Positions 6,391-13,966 of a DNA stretch of 31,906 bases are shown in pieces. The translations under genes and the position numbers were made by a program. The DNA comes from an uncultured Mycoplasmatota bacterium (GTDB lineage: Bacteria > Bacillota_I > Bacilli_A > RF39 > UBA660): assembly GCA_946494435.1 (NCBI GenBank), contig CAMMBO010000004.1:1-31906 (forward strand), written 5' to 3'. The notes beneath the pieces were generated by a model. The model was not told the DNA's origin and did not search any database. It was given only the letters and a program-made list of their open reading frames with translations. The stretch's first letter is position 1. Each line of letters opens with the position of its first letter.

Positions 6391-6872
6391 GTTATATTAA
6401 AGATTTAAGAAAATATGTAGGGCATAATCCAATTTTAACTGCAGGAGTCCTATTATTTGTTTTTAATGATAAAGATGAAGTATTAATGCAACTTCGAACG
6501 GATTATAATCAGTATGGTTTTCCAGGTGGAGCGATGGAATTAGGAGAAAGCTTTGAAGAAGTGGCAAGACGGGAATTAAAAGAAGAGACAAATTTAGATA
6601 TTATTGATTTAGAGATGGTAAAAGTATTATCAGGAAAAGATACATATAGAGAATATCCTAATGGAGATAAGTTATATGATATAACAGCAATATTTGTAGT
6701 AAAGAAGTACAGTGGTGAGTTAAGAGTAAATGATAATGAAAGTAAAAAGTTGGAGTGGTTTAATGTAGGTAATTTACCATCTAACATGACTGAACATACT
6801 AAAAACTATCTTGAAAAATATGGAAATATATTAGGTGATGCTTTAAATATATATAAAGGAGTGAATAAATAA
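6387..6872 (+). CDS. Nudix hydrolase
   Basis: A 161-residue Nudix-superfamily pyrophosphohydrolase, cleaving a nucleoside diphosphate linked to another moiety. The Nudix box is intact: G48-x5-E54-x7-R62-E63-L-x-E66-E67, preceded by YGFPGGAMELGE. Residues 17-27 (LTAGVLLFVFN) and the central strands fit the fold. The exact substrate is unknown; proteins of this layout are commonly annotated as NTP pyrophosphohydrolase or MutT-like. The start codon overlaps the GNAT stop by 4 bp, and its own stop overlaps the PHP start by one base (TAATG), indicating one mRNA with coupled translation. Confidence 0.88.
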   Translation: MSYIKDLRKYVGHNPILTAGVLLFVFNDKDEVLMQLRTDYNQYGFPGGAMELGESFEEVARRELKEETNLDIIDLEMVKVLSGKDTYREYPNGDKLYDITAIFVVKKYSGELRVNDNESKKLEWFNVGNLPSNMTEHTKNYLEKYGNILGDALNIYKGVNK

Positions 6873-7756
6873 TGATAGATTTACATATGCATACAACTTA
6901 TTCTGATGGAACAGATACAGTTAAAGAACTACTAAAGAAAGCGGAAGACTTAGGCTTAGAGGTTATTTCTATTACAGACCATAATACTTGTAAAGCTTAC
7001 TTTGAAATGGAAAATTTTAATGTAAAAGAAATATATCAGGGGGATATTATAGTAGGATGTGAATTTACTACTATTTTTGATAATAGATTAATAGAAATAT
7101 TAGGCTATGGTTTTGATTATAAAAAAGTTAATAAATATTTAGAAGAGTTTTATAATGCCGAGAAAATCAGTAAAAATACTTCTTCTTTATATAATAAATT
7201 ACTTGATAAGATAGAAGAATTAGGACTAGAGTTTCACCAAGAAAGATATAAAAAGTTTGAAAGTGAATTCTTTGAACGTGGTATTTATAATGAGTTAATT
7301 AAATACGAAAGTAATAAAGAGAAAATAAAAGAAGATATTTGGGATGATTTTAGTGACTTTTTAAGAAGAGGGATAAATAATAAGAATAGTGTTTTATTTA
7401 TTGATAAATCAAATTTTTATTTGAAAGTTAAAGAAGTGGTTCGTATTATTCATGAAAATGGAGGTATTGCTTTTTTAGCACATCCTTATCAATATAAATT
7501 TACTGATACAGAAAAGTTCCTAGATAAACTTTATAATGAGATTAATTTAGATGGAATAGAATGCTTCTATACAACTTTTACTGGGGAACAAACTAATTAT
7601 TTAATTAATTTTGCAAAGAAAAGAAATCTATTAATATCAGGAGGAAGTGACTATCACGGTACAAGAAAAGAGAACTATAATTTAGGTGTTGGTAGGGGAA
7701 ATCTTAAGATAAGTAAAGATATTATAAATAACTATAAAGTATATAATTTTAAGTAG
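6872..7756 (+). CDS. PHP-domain metal-dependent phosphoesterase
   Basis: A 294-residue PHP-domain protein. The four PHP motifs are visible: DLHMHTTYSDG (H5, H7, D12), SITDHNT (D36, H37), FLAHPYQ (H204) and GGSDYHG (D260, H262). These residues normally coordinate two or three metal ions for phosphoester or nucleotide 3'-5' bisphosphate hydrolysis, as in the YciV/RnaAM and histidinol phosphatase-like groups. The insert between motifs 2 and 3 (about residues 90-190) is long and lysine/glutamate-rich. It is the last gene of the integrase-like, GNAT, Nudix, PHP run. AAGGAG lies about ten bases before the ATG. The precise substrate is not known. Confidence 0.85.
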   Translation: MIDLHMHTTYSDGTDTVKELLKKAEDLGLEVISITDHNTCKAYFEMENFNVKEIYQGDIIVGCEFTTIFDNRLIEILGYGFDYKKVNKYLEEFYNAEKISKNTSSLYNKLLDKIEELGLEFHQERYKKFESEFFERGIYNELIKYESNKEKIKEDIWDDFSDFLRRGINNKNSVLFIDKSNFYLKVKEVVRIIHENGGIAFLAHPYQYKFTDTEKFLDKLYNEINLDGIECFYTTFTGEQTNYLINFAKKRNLLISGGSDYHGTRKENYNLGVGRGNLKISKDIINNYKVYNFK

Positions 7757-7819
7757 TAATTATAGTTGTTGATATTTAGATTTACCTATGATAGACTTAA
7801 AAGGAAATGAGGAGTAATT

Positions 7820-8527
7820 ATGAAGTTAGTAATAGAAAATCTAAGTAAAAACTTTGATAAAAAGTGCGTTCTTAAAAATATTAATTTTACATTTGAAAGT
7901 GGTAAGATTTATGGATTATTAGGAAGAAATGGAGCAGGGAAGACTACTTTCTTTAACTGCTTAAATGAAGATTTAAAATGTGATAGTGGAGAGTTTTATT
8001 TAAGTGATGGTAAGTCTAATAAAAAAATAGAAAGTAGTGATATAGGCTATGTTCTATCAACTCCTGTTGTTCCTGAATTCTTAACAGGAAGAGAGTTTTT
8101 AAAATACTTTATAGATATTAATAAAGATAATATTAAAGATTTAAAAACTATAGATGAGTATTTTGATATAGTTAAGATAGATATGGAAGATAGAGATAAA
8201 TTAATGAAAGATTATTCTCATGGTATGAAGAATAAAATGCAGATGTTAATCTATTTAATAGCAAGTCCTAATATCTTATTACTTGATGAGCCTTTAACAT
8301 CATTTGATGTTGTAGTAGCAGAAGAGATGAAAGAGTTATTAAAGAAAATGAAGAAGGATAGAATTCTTATCTTTTCTACCCATATTATGGAACTTGCTCT
8401 AGATTTATGTGATGAGATAGTAGTATTAAACAAAGGTGAACTTTTAGAAATAAAAAGAGATGAATTAACAGATAAAGAATTAAAGAATAAGATAATTAAT
8501 GTTTTAAAAGGTGAAGAAGATGCTTAA
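7820..8527 (+). CDS. ABC transporter ATP-binding protein
   Basis: A 235-residue ABC ATPase. Walker A is GRNGAGKTT (residues 35-43), the signature region is YSHGMKNKMQML (the usual LSGGQ as SHGMK, as in exporters of the ABC-2 type), Walker B is ILLLDEPLTSFD and the switch histidine is in FSTHIM. It would drive export together with the membrane protein encoded next, whose start lies within its last codons. GAGGAG lies about five bases upstream of the ATG. The transported substance is unknown; peptides, lipids and antibiotics are all possible for this type. Confidence 0.9.
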   Translation: MKLVIENLSKNFDKKCVLKNINFTFESGKIYGLLGRNGAGKTTFFNCLNEDLKCDSGEFYLSDGKSNKKIESSDIGYVLSTPVVPEFLTGREFLKYFIDINKDNIKDLKTIDEYFDIVKIDMEDRDKLMKDYSHGMKNKMQMLIYLIASPNILLLDEPLTSFDVVVAEEMKELLKKMKKDRILIFSTHIMELALDLCDEIVVLNKGELLEIKRDELTDKELKNKIINVLKGEEDA

Positions 8528-10100
8528 TAACTTTTTAATATCTTTAAGAGTAAAAAATGCTTATACTGTTAATCAGATTATTTATGGCTTTAGTAAACTG
8601 CCTTTAATAGGTAAGTTAATACCTACTAAGTTTTATGGCCTTAAGAGTTTTAAAGTAATTAGTTTTATAATTTCTATTATAAGAGAATTAATTAGGACTT
8701 TTGGATATAAACTATTATATATTTATATATTCTTGTTATTACCTTTAACTCTTTATAAAAGTTTTGATGTTAGTTACATAATACATATCTATATCTTTCT
8801 AGCTTTAATTGGTTCTTTCGCTAATACAGAGATATTTAATCCCACAAGAGATAAATATTATTTAATAGTCTTAATGAAAATGCGAGCAAAAGACTATATT
8901 GTTCCTAACTTTATTTATTTTCTAGGAAGTATCTTTGTAGGACAATTAGTAGCCTTGATTCTATTATTCTTTAATGTTATTACATGGTATCAAGCCTTAA
9001 TGTTAGTAATATTTACATTATGTGTTAAATCAATTGCTATTGCCTTTTATTTCTATCGCATGAAAAAGAAAAATATCATTATAAATGAGAATAAACCTAA
9101 ATCATGGGCGTTATATTTTTTCTTAATAATATCTCTTTTATTAATAGGATATTTATTACCATACTTTAATCTAGTTATACCAGTTAATGTTTTCTATATA
9201 ATTTTTGTTATTACCTTTATACTTGGAATTATCTCTTTTAGAAAAGTATTAACTTATAATAACTATCAATATCTATGTAAAGAATTATTAAAGCATGATA
9301 ATATCTTTGTTGTTAATACATCTAATAATAGGGAACAATTAACGAAAACGAGTAGGGAACAGATTACTCTTGATAAAGGTATAACTAGTGATAAGAGTGG
9401 TTTTGCATACTTTCATGATTTATTTGTAAAAAGACATAGGAAACTCTTAATCGATAGTGCTAAAAAGATGACTGTTATTATCTTGGTAATAGGAATAATC
9501 TTAGGAATACTTATTTTCTTTGTTCCTGTCTTAAAACAAGGTATCAATACATTTGCTTTATTACTACTACCTTATATGTTATTTATAATGTACTTTATTA
9601 ACACAGGTAAAAATATTACTAATGCTATGTTTATGAACTGTGACCATTCGATGTTATTTTATAGATTTTATAGAGAACCTAAAATAGTTTTATCTTTATT
9701 TAGAGAAAGATTAAAAACAGTAATAGTCATTAATTTATTACCAACAGTGGTTCTTGCTTTAACTCTAGCGATACTTTTATATTTAAGTGGAGGGACAACA
9801 AATCCTTTAAACTATATAATTATAATATTATCAATTATCTCAATGTCTATATTCTTTTCTATTCATAACTTAGTCTTATATTATTTATTACAACCTTATA
9901 ATATTGGAATGGAAATGAAAAGTACTACTTATACAATTGCAAGTATAATAACTTATTGGGTTTGTTACTATATTTCAAAAATAGAAGTGTCTTCATTTAT
10001 ATTTGGAATCATTATGATAATCTTTGTAATACTTTATTCTGTAATATCGCTATTCTTAATATATAACTATGCTCCTAAAACTTTTAAATTAAAGAATTAA
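8520..10100 (+). CDS. ABC transporter permease, about 526 residues
   Basis: A large integral membrane protein with about ten or more hydrophobic segments, starting near residue 45 (VISFIISIIRELI) and ending with FIFGIIMIIFVILYSVISLF. A soluble, lysine-rich stretch lies near the middle (about 250-310, LTKTSREQITLDKG and HDLFVKRHRKLL). The N-terminal segment VNQIIYGFSKLPLIGKLIP matches a group of Bacillota ABC-2-like permeases that pair with a single ATPase. The ATG at 8520 follows GGTG and overlaps the end of the ATPase gene by 8 bp; an in-frame GTG at 8511 lies within that SD-like sequence. No terminator was recognised after the gene. Function is inferred from pairing with the ATPase. Confidence 0.85.
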   Translation: MLNNFLISLRVKNAYTVNQIIYGFSKLPLIGKLIPTKFYGLKSFKVISFIISIIRELIRTFGYKLLYIYIFLLLPLTLYKSFDVSYIIHIYIFLALIGSFANTEIFNPTRDKYYLIVLMKMRAKDYIVPNFIYFLGSIFVGQLVALILLFFNVITWYQALMLVIFTLCVKSIAIAFYFYRMKKKNIIINENKPKSWALYFFLIISLLLIGYLLPYFNLVIPVNVFYIIFVITFILGIISFRKVLTYNNYQYLCKELLKHDNIFVVNTSNNREQLTKTSREQITLDKGITSDKSGFAYFHDLFVKRHRKLLIDSAKKMTVIILVIGIILGILIFFVPVLKQGINTFALLLLPYMLFIMYFINTGKNITNAMFMNCDHSMLFYRFYREPKIVLSLFRERLKTVIVINLLPTVVLALTLAILLYLSGGTTNPLNYIIIILSIISMSIFFSIHNLVLYYLLQPYNIGMEMKSTTYTIASIITYWVCYYISKIEVSSFIFGIIMIIFVILYSVISLFLIYNYAPKTFKLKN

Positions 10101-10130
10101 AATGGTATAAAAACAGATTAGAAAAATCAC

Positions 10131-10159
10131 TTGTAGTAAATATTAATGTATGATAAAAT
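10131..10159 (+). promoter_or_regulatory. Promoter of the poly-G small transcription unit
   Basis: TTGTAG (10131-10136) and TAAAAT (10154-10159) are separated by 17 bp. Transcription from here would run through the G-tract hairpin and stop at the terminator ending at 10330, giving an RNA of roughly 160 nt. Confidence 0.6.
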
Positions 10160-10192
10160 GATATTAGAAAAGATAAGAAAGAAGTGATTTTG

Positions 10193-10309
10193 ATGGAGAA
10201 AAATTATGCTAGCACTCGTTTACAAATAGTTAAATGGGGGGGGGGGTCATTTAACCCTAATATAAGTAATAAAATTACTTTCTTTCATTATGATATAAGA
10301 GCAGGATAA
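10193..10309 (+). CDS. Possible 38-residue peptide with an in-frame poly-G tract
   Basis: An open frame from ATG 10193 encodes MEKNYASTRLQIVKW, then Gly-Gly-Gly from nine of the eleven Gs, then SFNPNISNKITFFHYDIRAG. GAAGTGA lies about six bases upstream as a weak SD. Changing the G-tract length would alter the reading frame: 10 Gs gives a stop nine codons later and 12 Gs gives a stop two codons later. It has a promoter upstream, and its stop codon lies in the loop of the terminator. No family is recognised. The unit could instead be a noncoding RNA whose hairpin loop is the G tract. Confidence 0.35.
   Translation: MEKNYASTRLQIVKWGGGSFNPNISNKITFFHYDIRAG
10229..10255 (+). repeat. 11-G homopolymer presented in the loop of a perfect 8-bp hairpin
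   Basis: The left arm is GTTAAATG (10229-10236) and the right arm CATTTAAC (10248-10255), exact reverse complements. The loop is ten Gs and one T. The G run spans 10236-10246. It is the only long G tract in the window, in very AT-rich surroundings. Homopolymer length in this assembly may itself be inaccurate. Confidence 0.85.
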
Positions 10310-10330
10310 TAAGATGTTCTGTTCTTTTTA
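10298..10330 (+). terminator. Terminator of the poly-G small transcription unit
   Basis: AGAGCAG (10298-10304) pairs with CTGTTCT (10319-10325, one G-U pair), followed directly by TTTT. It separates the small unit from the surface-protein gene. The rest of the 10101-10431 gap holds only the leader and SD sequence of the next gene. Confidence 0.6.
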
Positions 10331-10431
10331 ATGTGTCAAAATAATTGGTATAAAGGATGTTATGTGTTAATGTTAAAATAGTATAAAAGATAATAATTGG
10401 GATAAACTATAAAAAATAGGAGGAGTATAAA

Positions 10432-11814
10432 ATGGTAAAGGAAAAGAAAGAATTAATAATAGTAGGATTAATAATAGTGATGATAATAACATTAATAGGA
10501 GTAAGTTATGCAGCATTTAATTATAGTAAAACAGGAACAAAACTAAATAGTATAACTACAGGATCAATAACAATGAGTTATGAAGAAACAGATAATGTAA
10601 TAAATATAGATAGAGCCTTACCTACTACTGATGAAACAGGGAAAGTAAGATTAACAGAAGGAGAATACTTTGATTTTAGTATAAGTAGTGAGATAGTAGG
10701 AGATGCTAACATTAACTATGAGATAAGTGCAAAAGATGTAACAACAGCAGAAAGAAAGATAGATGGAAGTAATATAAAGTTATATCTAACTAGATTAACT
10801 GGTGATGGAGAAGAAGAATTAATGAATCCTGAGACATATAATGAAGAAGCAAGTTCTAATAGTTATACAGGAAGACCATCAGGAGAGATGAGTTTATATA
10901 CAAGTAGTATGAATAGTAGTGAGAGTAATAACTATAGACTAAGAATGTGGGTTGATGAGGATTATAATCCACAGGATGATGGAGGTAACTTAGAGTTCAG
11001 TGTTCAAATAAATGTCTATGGATTAGATGGACTATCTATGGAAGATAGGATGATGAAAGCTTATGTCTCTGGAGAAGACTTTCATACTGATGAATATAGA
11101 AGTAATATAACAAGCATAGTAACAAAAGGAGATACTATTATTCCTGAAGGAGTAATAGAAAGCTGGGATATATCAGAAAAACAGAATGGTAGTGTTATAG
11201 CATATGCAGAAGATGATGGAAGTGGAGCAGGAACATATAAATTAACAATAGGTGCTCAAGATAAGATTATTGCTAATTATGATATGACTAGTTATTTTGA
11301 AAGATTTTCTAATTTAACTTCAATAGATTTAACATATTTAGATACTAGTTTAGTTACAAATATGACTAGAATGTTTCGTGGTAGCTATAATTTAGAAGTA
11401 CTAGATTTAAGTAATTTTGATACTTCAAATGTCACTTGTATGGACCAAATGTTTTCTTTTTACCTGTTTGATGGAAATAGTATGTCATTCTCTAAAGTTA
11501 TATTTGGAGAGAGTTTTGATACATCGAAGGTAACCTCTATGGTAGATATGTTTAATAATTGTAATAATTTAACAGAACTAGATTTAAGTGTTTTTGATAC
11601 TTCAAATGTAATTTCTATGACTGGAATGTTTCAATTATGTGAAAAATTAACAAAATTAGATTTAAGTAATTTTGATACTTCAAATGTAAAAAGCTATAAC
11701 CAAATGTTTTACGGCACTACAAATATTGCAGAAATAAAAGTTACAAGAGATAAGTGGACAATACCTAGCTCTGCTATTGAAAAGAGTGGTGTAACTGATT
11801 TTACATATGTATAA
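10432..11814 (+). CDS. Surface protein: SipW/TasA-like N-terminus with BspA-type LRR C-terminus
   Basis: A 460-residue exported protein. After a lysine-rich start, residues 8-27 are a hydrophobic signal (LIIVGLIIVMIITLIGVSYA) followed by AAFNYSKTG and SITTGSITM. This looks like the SipW-dependent signal peptide and first strand of TasA/camelysin-type biofilm proteins. Residues about 30-200 would be a beta-sandwich. Residues about 294-440 hold four to five BspA-type (DUF285) leucine-rich repeats of about 24 residues with the hallmark LDLSNFDTSNV and M..MF, which in Bacteroides and protists mediate binding to host or neighbouring cells. No LPxTG motif or C-terminal anchor is present, so it is secreted or held noncovalently. 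GGAGGAG lies six to seven bases before the ATG. It is followed by a strong terminator. Confidence 0.85.
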   Translation: MVKEKKELIIVGLIIVMIITLIGVSYAAFNYSKTGTKLNSITTGSITMSYEETDNVINIDRALPTTDETGKVRLTEGEYFDFSISSEIVGDANINYEISAKDVTTAERKIDGSNIKLYLTRLTGDGEEELMNPETYNEEASSNSYTGRPSGEMSLYTSSMNSSESNNYRLRMWVDEDYNPQDDGGNLEFSVQINVYGLDGLSMEDRMMKAYVSGEDFHTDEYRSNITSIVTKGDTIIPEGVIESWDISEKQNGSVIAYAEDDGSGAGTYKLTIGAQDKIIANYDMTSYFERFSNLTSIDLTYLDTSLVTNMTRMFRGSYNLEVLDLSNFDTSNVTCMDQMFSFYLFDGNSMSFSKVIFGESFDTSKVTSMVDMFNNCNNLTELDLSVFDTSNVISMTGMFQLCEKLTKLDLSNFDTSNVKSYNQMFYGTTNIAEIKVTRDKWTIPSSAIEKSGVTDFTYV

Positions 11815-11816
11815 TT

Positions 11817-11836
11817 GAAGCGTTGCTTCTTTTTTT
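11817..11836 (+). terminator. Terminator of the surface-protein gene
   Basis: GAAGC and GCTTC form a 5-bp stem around GTT, followed by seven Ts. It lies two bases after the stop codon. Confidence 0.85.
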
Positions 11837-11837
11837 C

Positions 11838-11866
11838 TTGACATTAACATATATTTGTTGTATAAC
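11838..11866 (+). promoter_or_regulatory. Promoter of the GntR-ABC operon
   Basis: TTGACA (11838-11843, perfect) and TATAAC (11861-11866) are separated by 17 bp. The promoter starts right after the terminator of the surface-protein gene. Confidence 0.85.
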
Positions 11867-11887
11867 TGTATTAATCAAGTGATACAA
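11858..11887. promoter_or_regulatory. Candidate operator of the GntR regulator
   Basis: TTGTAT (11858-11863) is repeated in inverted form as ATACAA (11882-11887); a shorter pair, TGTAT (11867-11871) and ATACA (11882-11886), shares the right arm. Both cover the -10 box and early transcript. YtrA-subfamily GntR repressors usually bind inverted repeats at their own promoter, so this is a plausible self-repression site. Confidence 0.4.
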
Positions 11888-11892
11888 AAGAG

Positions 11893-12261
11893 GTGATAAT
11901 TATAAGTTATGTTTTTGATAATGATAAACCTATCTATTTACAACTAGAAGAGATAATTAAAAAAGAGATATTTAAAGGAGAGTTACTTCCAAGTAGTAAA
12001 ATACCATCTGTTCGTGACTTTGCCTTAAAATATCAAGTAAATCCTAATACAATGCAGAAAGCTTTACAAGGATTAGAAGAAGAGGGATTTATTTATACAG
12101 TTAGAACTAGTGGTAAATATGTTACAGATGATAGGGAGTTTATCTTAAAAGAAAAAAGATTAGTTGCTAAAACTCTATATCAAGATTTTATTAATAATTT
12201 AAAATCTTTAGGATATAGTGATACTGATATTAAGAAAATATTAAAGGAGAGTGGAATTTAA
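11893..12261 (+). CDS. GntR-family regulator, YtrA subfamily
   Basis: A regulator of about 120 residues. The N-terminal winged helix is typical of GntR (DKPIYLQLEEIIKKEIFKGE, then LPSSKIPSVRDFALKYQVNP and NTMQKALQGLEEEGFI). The C-terminal part is only about 45 residues (KEKRLVAKTLYQDFINNLKS), the short helical dimerisation tail of the YtrA subfamily, which lacks a large ligand domain. These proteins usually repress adjacent ABC transporter genes and are relieved by cell-wall-active antibiotics. The start is uncertain: the frame opens with GTG at 11893, but that GTG is part of the best SD sequence (AGAGGTGAT), so initiation may occur at ATT 11899 or ATA 11902. The stop overlaps the next ATG by one base. 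Confidence 0.85.
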   Translation: MIIISYVFDNDKPIYLQLEEIIKKEIFKGELLPSSKIPSVRDFALKYQVNPNTMQKALQGLEEEGFIYTVRTSGKYVTDDREFILKEKRLVAKTLYQDFINNLKSLGYSDTDIKKILKESGI

Positions 12262-12956
12262 TGGCTTTATTAGAAGTTAGTCATATTACTAAAAGTTATG
12301 GTAATAACAAAGTCTTAGATGATGTTACTTTTAGTATTCCTAAAGGTAAGATAGTAGGACTTTTAGGACCAAATGGAAGTGGTAAGACGACCCTTATTAA
12401 ATTAATAAATGATTTATTAAAAGAAGATTCTGGTACTATTAAAGTAAATGGCTTAGACCTTGGAGTTGAAACTAAAAAAATAATCTCGTATTTACCTGAT
12501 AAAAACTATCTAAATAATAATATGACAGTATTAGAGTTACTCAACTATTTTAAAGACTTTTATGAAGACTTTAGAATAGATAAAGCGAAAGAGTTAATAG
12601 GTAAGTTAGACCTTGATTTAAATCAAAAACTAAAGACAATGTCTAAAGGTACTAAAGAAAAAGTTCAATTAATACTTGTTATGAGTAGAAAAGCGAAACT
12701 ATATATTTTAGATGAACCTATTGGTGGGATAGATCCTGCTGCAAGAGATTATATCATTAACACAATATTAACTAATTTCAGTAATGATGCTTCACTACTT
12801 ATTTCAACACATTTAATTAGTGATTTAGAGAAAGTCTTAGATGAGGTTATATTCTTAAAGAATGGTAAAGTCGTAAGAAGTGGTAGTACAGATGAGATTA
12901 GAAAAGAAACTAATATGTCTATTAATGATTTATTTAGGGAGGAATTTAAATGTTAG
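12261..12956 (+). CDS. ABC transporter ATP-binding protein, YtrB-like
   Basis: A 231-residue ABC ATPase with Walker A GPNGSGKTT (around residues 36-44), signature MSKGTKEKVQL, Walker B LYILDEPIGGIDP and switch ISTHL. The form of the signature (SKGTKEK) is typical of ABC-2 exporters controlled by YtrA-type regulators. It overlaps the regulator's stop by one base and the permease start by 7 bp, so the three genes form one operon. It probably powers efflux of, or sensing of, a membrane-active compound; this is inferred from family and context. Confidence 0.9.
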   Translation: MALLEVSHITKSYGNNKVLDDVTFSIPKGKIVGLLGPNGSGKTTLIKLINDLLKEDSGTIKVNGLDLGVETKKIISYLPDKNYLNNNMTVLELLNYFKDFYEDFRIDKAKELIGKLDLDLNQKLKTMSKGTKEKVQLILVMSRKAKLYILDEPIGGIDPAARDYIINTILTNFSNDASLLISTHLISDLEKVLDEVIFLKNGKVVRSGSTDEIRKETNMSINDLFREEFKC

Positions 12957-13741
12957 GTAAATTATTAAAATATGATTTTAAGAATCTTTATAAGACTTTA
13001 CTACCAATATATCTAATTACATTAGTTATTACTATATTAACAGTTATCCTTAATAATTTAAGTGATACATCTAATTTATTTTCTACTTTAAATGGATTAA
13101 TGATATTAAGTTATGTTGTTATATTAATGGTATTAGTAATAGGAACATTTTTCTTAAGTATTAGAGATTTCTATCTAGACTTTGCTAGTGAAAGAGGATA
13201 TTTGATTAATACTTTACCAGTTAAGAAAAGTACTATTATTACATCTAAATTTATAACAGGTGTAACTACTATGATTATAAGTCTTATCGTTATGTTTATA
13301 TCTATTTTAATACTAGTAATTGGTAATGGAGAATGGAGTAGTTTTGCTAATGGAATTGCTAACATCTTTAGAGATATTCCAAGTGATGCAGTAGTGATGT
13401 TAATACTTATGACAGTTCTTATGATAGTAGCATATATTTCAGGACTTGCTGTTTGCTATTTATCCATCGCTTTAGGACAGTTAAAAAATACTAATAAACT
13501 AGGCTTTAGTTTTCTTGCTTACATTATCCTTTATATTATCTATGAGATGTACTTTACATTCGCACTTGTCTTTATTGGAACAATTAGCCCTGACTTTGTA
13601 AATAGATTAGATAGTGAAGTTGGAGTAATATCATCTGTTAATATCTTATTTGGAATACTAATTGGTCTTGTAATTATTATTACAGCGATAATTACACCTA
13701 TAACTAACTATATTCTTAAAAATAAACTCAATCTTGAATAA
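12950..13741 (+). CDS. ABC-2 type permease
   Basis: A 263-residue membrane protein with six hydrophobic segments (for example LLPIYLITLVITILTVIL, GLMILSYVVILMVLVIGTFF and ILFGILIGLVIIITAIITPI). Between segments two and three it has the conserved loop FYLDFASERGYLINTLPVKK, matching the 'd.fsdEGYLtftLPvs' pattern of ABC-2 permeases in YtrA-controlled operons. It partners the ATPase encoded just upstream, and a strong terminator follows directly. The substrate is unknown. Confidence 0.87.
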   Translation: MLGKLLKYDFKNLYKTLLPIYLITLVITILTVILNNLSDTSNLFSTLNGLMILSYVVILMVLVIGTFFLSIRDFYLDFASERGYLINTLPVKKSTIITSKFITGVTTMIISLIVMFISILILVIGNGEWSSFANGIANIFRDIPSDAVVMLILMTVLMIVAYISGLAVCYLSIALGQLKNTNKLGFSFLAYIILYIIYEMYFTFALVFIGTISPDFVNRLDSEVGVISSVNILFGILIGLVIIITAIITPITNYILKNKLNLE

Positions 13742-13762
13742 CTCCATTTTAGGAGTTTTTTT
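13740..13762 (+). terminator. Terminator of the GntR-ABC operon
   Basis: AACTCC (13740-13745) and GGAGTT (13752-13757) form a 6-bp stem around a 6-nt loop, followed by a run of Ts to 13762. The stem begins within the permease stop codon. Confidence 0.85.
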
Positions 13763-13794
13763 CATATAATCTTTTCTAATAAATAAATTTCTGC

Positions 13795-13957
13795 TATAAT
13801 CAATATATAAGATATGGAAAGATGTGAGTAAAGTGATTTATAAAAATAGTCATAATTACATAAAGTTACCCGAGGTGAGTAATTTTATATACTACATCGT
13901 TTTCAAAGAAAAAAGATAAATAAATCTTGTTCTTTTTCGTGTAAATAAAGATAGCAG
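13795..13957 (+). promoter_or_regulatory. Promoter and possible structured leader of the essC operon
   Basis: A perfect TATAAT lies at 13795-13800; its -35 region is poor (TTTTCT at 17-bp spacing). The 150-nt leader contains an open frame of 31 codons from GTG 13824 to the stop at 13917-13919. The same segment holds a nested hairpin (AATTAC/GTAATT enclosing TTACC/GGTGA), and a weak hairpin AAGAT/ATCTT (13913-13928) followed by GTTCTTTTTC begins at the stop codon of that frame. This resembles an attenuator layout, but each element is weak by itself. Confidence 0.35.
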
Positions 13958-13966
13958 GTGAATTTA

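Noticed and set aside
7757..7819. TTGTTG...TATGAT as a promoter of the ABC exporter genes.
   Set aside because: The spacing is only 15 bp and the boxes are weak; it is not supported well enough to list.
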